Positions 5,377 to 9,769 of a stretch of DNA of 9,769 nucleotides are shown here, in pieces. The stretch spans positions 1-9,769 of the forward strand of contig CAJTLA010000053.1 in the NCBI GenBank assembly GCA_910576985.1, read 5' to 3'. Numbering within the stretch: the stretch's first letter is position 1; the number at the start of each line of letters is the position of its first letter. The DNA comes from an uncultured Bacilli bacterium (lineage in GTDB: Bacteria; Bacillota_I; Bacilli_A; RF39; UBA660). The notes below the pieces were generated by a model. That model did no database searches, had not been told where the DNA came from, and worked only from the letters and a program-made list of their open reading frames with translations. The translations under genes were made by a program, and so were the position numbers.

Positions 5377-6609
5377 ATGAAATTGTATGAATTAAGTGAA
5401 CAAGAATTTCGAACATTTCTAAATGAACATCCATTAAAAACATTTCTACAAACACCAGAAATCGCAAAAATGAGAGAAGCAAGTGGTTGGGAAACCCATT
5501 ACGTTGGATTAAAAGAAAAAGACAAACTTGTAGGAGCAAGTATGTTAACCGCAAAAAAAAGTTTCATGGGGAAAAAAATATTTTATGCACCAAGAGGAGT
5601 TTTAGTCGACTTTGAAAATAAAAAAATCCGAAACACATTGATCAAAGAATTAAAAAAATACATTAAAAATCATAACGGCTATGTATTTAAAATGGACCCT
5701 TATTATGAACTAAAAGAACGTGACATCGATGGCAACCTCACCCCAAATGGATTTGATCACACCAACATATTAAACGACTTAAAACAATTAGGATTTTTAG
5801 AAATCGAAAAACCAGAACAATTAAAATGGATGTTCGCACTAGATATAGAAGGAAAAACAATTGATGAACTCAAAAAAAATTTTAGACAAAATACTAGAAA
5901 CATCATCAATAAAACATTAAAATCAAATATCGTTGTAAGAGAATTAGAATTCGATGAACTACCTATTTTTAAAAATTTAACGGAAGAAACAAGCGAACGA
6001 AAACATTTTAGTGATAAAACATTATCCTATTACCAAACAATGTACCAATTGTTCAAACCATTCAATCAAATCAAATACATGATCGCTGAAATACACCTCA
6101 AAGAATACACAGAATCGTTAAAAAAAGAACAAAATACAATTCAACAAAAAATAGATAAACTCACACCATCAAAAGCCAATGATGGAAAAAGAAAAGAATT
6201 CCAAATTTCAGTAGAAAGCTTAACAAAAAAAATAAAAGAAGCAAAAGAGATACAAAAAGAAAACGGAGACATATTAGTCCTTTCTGGTGGAATGTTTTTA
6301 CTATATGGTGATGAAGTTGTTTACCTATTTAGTGGCAATTATAAAAAATATATGCAATTTAATGCACAATATATGATTCAATGGGAAATGATCAATTATG
6401 CAGTAAATCATCAATATAAACGTTATAATTTTTATGGAATTACGGGTAATTTTGATAAAAATGACAAAGACTATGGAATGTATGAATTTAAAAAAGGATT
6501 CGGTGGATATGTAATAGAACTTATTGGAGAACTAGAACTTCCAATTACATACCACTACAAAATCCATAAAAAATTATCTCATTTAAAACAAAAATTGAAA
6601 GGAAAATAA
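5377..6609 (+). CDS. FemA/FemB-type peptidoglycan bridge aminoacyltransferase, with helical arm
   Basis: Members use aminoacyl-tRNA to add an amino acid to the lysine side chain of lipid II, building the cross-bridge of the wall at the inner face of the membrane. The 410 residues have two GNAT-like halves. The first shows TFLQTPEIAKMREASGW (22-38) and IFYAPRGVLVDF (68-79); the second ends in NFYGITGNFD (351-360) and the family signature MYEFKKGFGGYVIELIGELE (368-387). Between them, about 241-297 is a Lys/Glu/Gln-rich coiled-coil arm like the one of FemA and MurM, with a KANDGKRKEF turn near its middle. Which residue it adds cannot be told from sequence. It is the first gene after a good promoter, and the next gene follows after two bases, so the two form an operon. 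The C-terminal end is strongly basic, fitting contact with membrane or tRNA. Confidence 0.88.
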   Translation: MKLYELSEQEFRTFLNEHPLKTFLQTPEIAKMREASGWETHYVGLKEKDKLVGASMLTAKKSFMGKKIFYAPRGVLVDFENKKIRNTLIKELKKYIKNHNGYVFKMDPYYELKERDIDGNLTPNGFDHTNILNDLKQLGFLEIEKPEQLKWMFALDIEGKTIDELKKNFRQNTRNIINKTLKSNIVVRELEFDELPIFKNLTEETSERKHFSDKTLSYYQTMYQLFKPFNQIKYMIAEIHLKEYTESLKKEQNTIQQKIDKLTPSKANDGKRKEFQISVESLTKKIKEAKEIQKENGDILVLSGGMFLLYGDEVVYLFSGNYKKYMQFNAQYMIQWEMINYAVNHQYKRYNFYGITGNFDKNDKDYGMYEFKKGFGGYVIELIGELELPITYHYKIHKKLSHLKQKLKGK

Positions 6610-6611
6610 TC

Positions 6612-7814
6612 ATGAAATATACATTTAAAAAAAACATCGACATTAATGAATATAATGATTTTATAAAACAAACTCCTGTTCTTTCTTTTATGCAACAACC
6701 AAATTGGGCTAATGTAAAAGACAACTGGAAATCATTACGTCCAGGACTTTATGAAAACGGAGTTTTAGTTGGAGTTTGTCTCCTTTTAATTCGAACACTT
6801 TCAAAAGGAATCACAATGGGATATGTTCCACGAGGATACATCCTTGATTTTAAAAACAAACAACACTTAGAAGAATTCACCAAAGGAATCAAAACATTAG
6901 CACTAGAAGAACATTGCTATATGGTAAAAATAGATCCTAATTTCTGTTTTCATGAAACAAGCATTTTAAAATTTGAAAAAAATGAAGACATAAATATCCC
7001 TATTACATTGTCCAAAAATAATCAACAATTCCATCAAAATCTTCTTTCATTAAAGTACCACCACAAAGGATATCCAAAATCAATTATAAAAACATTACAA
7101 CCAAGATATCAGATGATGATTCCTTTAATAGATAACAACTTAAAACCATTAACAGAAGAACAAGTTCTGAAATCGTTTAAAAAAAGAATTCGTAGTTATT
7201 TAGGAAAATTTCATAAAAAAAGAGGAGTTTTCTATGAACATACCAAAGATACAAGCAAACTAGATGAATTTATGGATATTTTAAGTTCTACAGAAAGTAG
7301 ACAAGGAATTCATCTAAGAAACAAAGAATATTTCAAAAAAATCATGGAAGAATTTGATGCAGTCTTATTTTTTGGCAAATTAGATTTAAATATCTATCTA
7401 GAATTTTTAAAACAAAACGGAGAACAAACAGAAGAAATCGAAAATTTAATTAAAGAAGGAAACGACATTTTAACCCTATCTGCTGCATTAGTAATAATGC
7501 CATTTAATGAAAACATTCGTATTTCAGAATACTTATATGCAGGAAACCGATTACTTTTTCATAAACTACAAATATCCATTGGTTTAGTTTATGATATTTG
7601 TAAATATTCAATAGAACAAAATTGCTCTTATTGCAACTTAGGAGGAATTGACGGAAACTTAACAGATCATTTGTCAACTTATAAATCCAGGTTCAATTCA
7701 ATTGTCATGGAATATGCTGGTGAATATGATCTCATAATCAAAAAAGGTTTATACTATCCAATTGATCTATTATTACCTATCTTAAAAAAAGGTTACCATT
7801 TAATAAGAAAATAA
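6612..7814 (+). CDS. Second FemA/FemB-type aminoacyltransferase, arm nearly absent
   Basis: This 400-residue paralogue of the gene before it shows VLSFMQQPNWANVKDNW (23-39), MGYVPRGYILDF (69-80), an IKTLQPRYQMMIPL segment (159-172) where the family has its strand before the basic helix, and CNLGGIDGNL (341-350). The helical arm is reduced to about 260-283. The usual FKxxFGG signature reads TYKSRFNSIVMEYAGEYD (356-373), keeping the Lys and Phe but not the glycines. AAAGGA in the last codons of the first gene serves as ribosome binding site, so translation is linked. By analogy with FemA/FemB or MurM/MurN, the pair would add successive residues to the bridge; order and amino acids are inference. 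A strong terminator follows. Confidence 0.85.
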   Translation: MKYTFKKNIDINEYNDFIKQTPVLSFMQQPNWANVKDNWKSLRPGLYENGVLVGVCLLLIRTLSKGITMGYVPRGYILDFKNKQHLEEFTKGIKTLALEEHCYMVKIDPNFCFHETSILKFEKNEDINIPITLSKNNQQFHQNLLSLKYHHKGYPKSIIKTLQPRYQMMIPLIDNNLKPLTEEQVLKSFKKRIRSYLGKFHKKRGVFYEHTKDTSKLDEFMDILSSTESRQGIHLRNKEYFKKIMEEFDAVLFFGKLDLNIYLEFLKQNGEQTEEIENLIKEGNDILTLSAALVIMPFNENIRISEYLYAGNRLLFHKLQISIGLVYDICKYSIEQNCSYCNLGGIDGNLTDHLSTYKSRFNSIVMEYAGEYDLIIKKGLYYPIDLLLPILKKGYHLIRK

Positions 7815-7882
7815 TATAAAAATATGTTTTTTTTGTGAATAGCCACAACTTTTATTTAAAAGTTAAAATAGAATTTAACTAC

Positions 7883-7907
7883 CCTTATCTCGCGATAAGG
7901 CTTTTTT
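7883..7907 (+). terminator. Strong rho-independent terminator after the fem pair
   Basis: CCTTATC and GATAAGG pair over 7 bp around TCGC (7883-7900), followed by C and six T (7902-7907). A second hairpin, AACTTTT/AAAAGTT, lies just before it at 7847-7864 without a T-run. Confidence 0.92.
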
Positions 7908-8204
7908 ACCTCAATAAAAAAACATAAACCATATTCAAATCATCTTCCAATTCGCTTTTACATAATTTAAAAATACCATTTATAATTCCCTATTTTTTGT
8001 TCCTATTTACAAACTTAACTAAAAACAACCTTCTTTTATTAAAATATCATATGCCCAATATGATTACCAAAATTAAATTCTAACTTATGGTTTCATTACA
8101 ATATTTTACTTCCATTTTCTTTATAGTAAAAGAAAAAGACTATTGTATTGAATTTACAATAATCTCGATATACTTTTTAAACAACCCCGTTTAATAATCT
8201 CTTT
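7908..8204. other. AT-rich spacer without a visible gene
   Basis: I see no coding sequence on either strand. Minor inverted repeats occur, for example TTAAAC/GTTTAA around 8177-8194 and ATTGTA/TACAAT around 8140-8160, none with a convincing T-run. The region marks the start of the scrap zone that follows. Confidence 0.5.
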
Positions 8205-8339
8205 TTATGATCCAATAATAACTGTAGGTTCGCCTAACATAACTATACGAAATGAAAGATACGTTCTACCTGTTCCACTATTCATACTAATAGAAAATAT
8301 TCAACCACTTCCCCCACGAGTATACCATGGATCTGGAGC
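8205..8339 (-). pseudogene. Scrap resembling the C-terminus of C-type-lectin-like phage/surface proteins
   Basis: The minus-strand frame reads APDPWYTRGGSG, a TGA at 8301-8303, then IFSISMNSGTGR followed by TYLSFRIVMLGEPTVIIGS and TAA at 8205-8207. The pattern PWYxRGG, xIFSxxxxxG, SFRxVx is what I know from C-terminal domains of tail-fibre-like, surface and diversity-generating-retroelement target proteins in gut Bacillota. The usual Gly/Asn-rich middle (Asn-rich AGxF segment) seems deleted where the TGA now lies. It joins without a break onto the tagO fragment upstream, so it was probably brought in by a rearrangement. The identification is from pattern memory only. Confidence 0.45.
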
Positions 8340-8597
8340 AATAATATAACTACCAATTAAAATCGAATTCATTGTATCACTATGAGTACCAAACAATGTA
8401 TGCCCTAGTAAAAAATCAAAGAAAATCCCTAATCCACCCAAACGTGGCACTAGTTTTTGAGGTATCTTTCTCGCATTCGGAATATCCACAAGCCCTACAT
8501 GAAACGCAATTTTCTTAACTAAAGGCGTAAGAAATATCACAAATGTAAACGTAATAAATATCATCAATAAAATCTTTGTTAACATTGCTTGAACCAT
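8340..8597 (-). pseudogene. N-terminal fragment of a TagO/WecA-type undecaprenyl-phosphate sugar-1-phosphate transferase
   Basis: Intact members join GlcNAc-1-phosphate to undecaprenyl phosphate and start teichoic acid or other wall-glycan synthesis. From ATG 8595-8597 (GGTGAT upstream) the first 86 residues match the family: membrane helix 7-27, FLTPLVKKIAFHVGLVDIPN (22-41), KLVPRLGGLGIF (48-59), and MNSILIGSYII (76-86). Homology then ends exactly where the family would continue into its IDD catalytic segment, and the reading frame passes into an unrelated scrap with a stop at 8301. None of the catalytic aspartates is present, so it cannot work. A lone TATAAT at 8679-8684 (minus) lacks a good -35. 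An intact copy must exist elsewhere if the pathway is used. Confidence 0.72.
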
Positions 8598-8694
8598 AAA
8601 ATCACCATATACATGGCACTAATAAAAAAGAATCTATCTACGAACGAAAAAATGAATCAAAAACATAATCAACTAAACATTATACTGCCAATAA

Positions 8695-8770
8695 TCAAGT
8701 AAAGAAAAGTAAACAAAATTACTTTGTTCCTCTCACCCACCATACGTACCATTCGGTACTGGGCGGTTCA
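8695..8770 (-). ncRNA. Group II intron domain V / VI-like 3' end (degenerate)
   Basis: Directly after the maturase fragment the minus strand reads GAACCGCC, then GTACC-GAAT-GGTAC as a hairpin, then GGTGGGTGAGAGG. That is the plan of a bacterial group II intron domain V: a basal helix CCGCC/GGTGG carrying the CGC catalytic triad, an internal bulge, and a GNNN-capped upper helix. Two bases next to the basal helix mispair and one seems lost in GGTGGGTG, so it may be dead. A following AACAAA/TTTGTT hairpin (8717-8733) could be domain VI. The exact 3' splice site is not clear. Confidence 0.6.
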
Positions 8771-8772
8771 AT

Positions 8773-8976
8773 TTATATTACAATATGTACTTTTAGGTAA
8801 TGGTCTAGTGGCAACACTAGTCCCTTTCTTTTTAGTCTTTCGTTAAATATTGCAGCATCTATTATAGAATTATGTACACAATTCCAATATGATTTTTTAC
8901 TTATTACTAACATTGAGGCATTTTGTTTGCTTATTCCAAGTTTGATACTATAAAAGTGTAACAAGTAAATCCCTGA
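8773..8976 (-). pseudogene. Group II intron reverse transcriptase/maturase, C-terminal remnant
   Basis: The frame is open from 8976 (after an in-frame TGA at 8977-8979) to TAA 8773-8775 and holds 67 residues. FYSIKLGISKQNA, SKKSYWNCVHNSII, AAIFNERLKRKGLVLPLDHY and LKVH follow the closing pattern of group II intron-encoded proteins (a lysine-aromatic YW segment, an aNerL helix, a final dYYxkvh). The reverse transcriptase, X and most of the maturase domains are missing. A domain V-like RNA lies just downstream, as in a complete intron, which supports the call. It is a 5'-truncated, immobile remnant whose break lies at the inverted repeat 8949-9004. Confidence 0.7.
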
Positions 8977-9004
8977 TCAGGATTGAACATTACACTCTTT
9001 TATA
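8949..9004. repeat. Imperfect inverted repeat centred on a CCTGATCAGG palindrome
   Basis: TATAAAAGTGTAA (8949-8961) faces TTACACTCTTTTATA (8990-9004); the arms match apart from a two-base GA insertion. The 10-bp palindrome CCTGATCAGG lies at 8972-8981 in the centre, flanked by AATC/GATT. The left arm is part of the maturase remnant, so the right arm looks like an inverted copy of it. Confidence 0.6.
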
Positions 9005-9012
9005 TTATGATT

Positions 9013-9080
9013 GGAGTGATTGGTTAACGAAAGCATGAATGAGATAAAGCTCTCCGAAACAAAACTGTCAACCAATCTCC
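9013..9080. repeat. Nested hairpin, unexplained structured element
   Basis: GGAGTGATTGGTT (9013-9025) pairs with AACCAATCTCC (9070-9080), leaving TG as a bulge: 11 pairs. Inside the 44-base loop, GAGA and TCTC form a second short stem around TAAAGC. It might be part of a group II intron or IS110-type RNA, or a plain repeat; no family is recognised. Confidence 0.45.
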
Positions 9081-9094
9081 ACATAATACATTCG

Positions 9095-9468
9095 ATTAAG
9101 CAAGTTGGAACTGAAATAATTCTCGTTTAAAAAAACAAAAATGAAAGAACTTGCAAGAACTTTATCTGTGTATGATACAGTTAGGAGTATGGAAGGTTGT
9201 GGAGATAAATTAAAACCTAGAATAATAGCTGAAATTGGAGATATAAGAAAATTCAAAATGCTGGTTCAATCATTGCTTATGATAGATTAGATGCTCCACC
9301 TTATCAAGACAATTTAAAGCAACTATAAGACACATATCTAAACGTGGAAACAAGTATTTAAGAAAAGCTGGGTATAAAATTATGAAATCTATAAAATACA
9401 GTAGTAAAGTTGGAAATGAATTATATGATTATAGCAATGGTCTAACTGAGGGTTTTAAGAGCGTGTAA
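9095..9468 (+). pseudogene. IS110-family transposase, C-terminal half, frameshifted
   Basis: Read across at least three frame changes, the plus strand gives IKQVGTEII, a linker, MKELARTLSVYDTVRSMEGC, GDKLKPRIIAEIGDIRKFK, NAGSIIAYDRLDAPPYQ, FKATIRHISKRGNKYLRKAG and YKIMKSIKYS. This is the Transposase_20 domain of IS110-type recombinases, with the helix-hairpin segment (GCGDKLKPRIIAEIGD), the APPY motif and the SKRG motif. The frame slips near 9121 and 9257 (a run of A one base short) and near 9313; the last frame ends at TAA 9466-9468. The N-terminal RuvC-like DEDD domain is absent. No element ends can be fixed. The family makes no inverted terminal repeats and is guided by a bridge RNA, which I cannot identify here. 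Confidence 0.8.
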
Positions 9469-9769
9469 AAAATTCTGGTTCTTCATCAAGAATATCACTT
9501 TTACTTATAACATTATCACTTAACAATAACAAAATAATAAATACAAATTTCATAATTAATAATAACTAATATTATCAAAAGCAAGATCTTTACAGGCTCT
9601 CATTACTAAAATAAATTCGGAAACGACGTCCTACAGCGTCCGTCGTTTCTCTATCTCCCTTTAGCTCTTTTTCCTAATAAGCTTTTTTATATCTTCGTTT
9701 TCATCTTTTTCCCTCGTCCAAGGGTGTTCGTGCTAATACCTTTTTCTTTTTCTCTTTTTTACCTTTATT
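9469..9769. other. Right end, no clear gene; hairpin and a possible gene tail
   Basis: Positions 9469-9619 are plain AT-rich sequence. A clean hairpin lies at 9620-9649. To its right, a minus-strand frame reads HEHPWTREKDENEDIKKLIR then KKS and TAA at 9661-9663, open back to a TAG at 9733-9735; another minus frame (9701-9769) is open to the window edge and Lys-rich. These could be the frameshifted tail of a gene entering from the right. I recognise no family. Confidence 0.3.
9620..9649. repeat. Perfect 9-bp inverted repeat, possible terminator or element end
   Basis: GAAACGACG (9620-9628) and CGTCGTTTC (9641-9649) are perfect complements around 12 bases. It is notably richer in G+C than its surroundings. 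Neither side has a strong T-run (minus side: CGAATTTATTTT), so it is at best a weak minus-strand terminator, perhaps of the putative gene tail at 9661. Confidence 0.5.

Noticed and set aside
5351..5554. Minus-strand ORF opposite the first fem gene
   Set aside because: Shadow; the fem reading frame has a clear family match.
8205..8339. TGA read as tryptophan (code 4) to keep the lectin-like frame open
   Set aside because: All intact genes in the window use TGG for Trp and contain no internal TGA, and the hydrolase piece ends in TGA. A disrupted fragment is simpler.
9068..9256. Minus-strand ORF of 62 residues
   Set aside because: It is opposite the IS110 remnant, which has the clear family pattern.
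8205..9769. A working new mobile system made of intron, IS110 and lectin-like pieces
   Set aside because: Every piece is truncated or frameshifted and belongs to a different known family; they look like successive insertions and deletions, not one system.
1..9769. tRNA genes, rRNA genes or a CRISPR array
   Set aside because: I saw no cloverleaf, conserved rRNA stretch or regularly spaced repeats.

Overview
The window is AT-rich DNA of a low-GC, endospore-forming member of the Bacillota. Three sporulation genes (spoIIID, spoIIQ, spoIID) sit beside an mbl-type actin gene, and the order mbl, spoIIID, spoIIQ, spoIID, DUF1146/ywzB, rpiB is a compact version of the arrangement I recall around mbl to rpiB (ywlF) in Bacillus subtilis. 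Standard codon use fits: the intact genes are full length with TGG for Trp and no internal TGA. Below class level I can only guess (perhaps an uncultured gut Bacilli or Erysipelotrichia-like lineage).

Layout. Positions 1-246 hold the 3' end of an Rpn-family (PD-(D/E)XK) nuclease/transposase-like gene. Positions 247-780 have no convincing gene. Positions 781-5293 are a minus-strand block. In transcription order it holds a broken alpha/beta hydrolase with its own promoter, rpiB, a DUF1146 membrane protein, an unlisted 45-residue acidic ORF closed by a terminator, spoIID, spoIIQ closed by a terminator, spoIIID, and mbl closed by a terminator. Spacing is very tight: all three terminators share bases with the stop codon they follow, rpiB and the DUF1146 gene overlap, and the mbl promoter lies at the end of spoIIID. 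At 5288-5352 two sigma-A-like promoters face apart. The plus-strand one drives two adjacent FemA/B-type aminoacyltransferase genes (5377-7814), ended by a strong terminator at 7883-7907.

Positions 7908-9769 contain no intact gene. The region contains the truncated start of a tagO/wecA-type gene joined to a scrap resembling the C-terminus of phage or surface proteins, the 3' end of a group II intron (maturase C-terminus plus domain V-like RNA), a frameshifted IS110-type transposase C-terminus, and several inverted repeats that no gene explains.

Functionally, the intact genes centre on the cell envelope and sporulation. Mbl guides lateral wall synthesis, SpoIID and SpoIIQ act at the engulfing septum, SpoIIID is a mother-cell regulator, and the two Fem proteins probably build the peptidoglycan cross-bridge. 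I did not find a clearly new multi-gene defence or mobile system. The best leads are the RBS-masking hairpin before spoIIID, the 45-residue ORF, the unequal Fem pair, and the unexplained folded elements in the right-hand scrap region.
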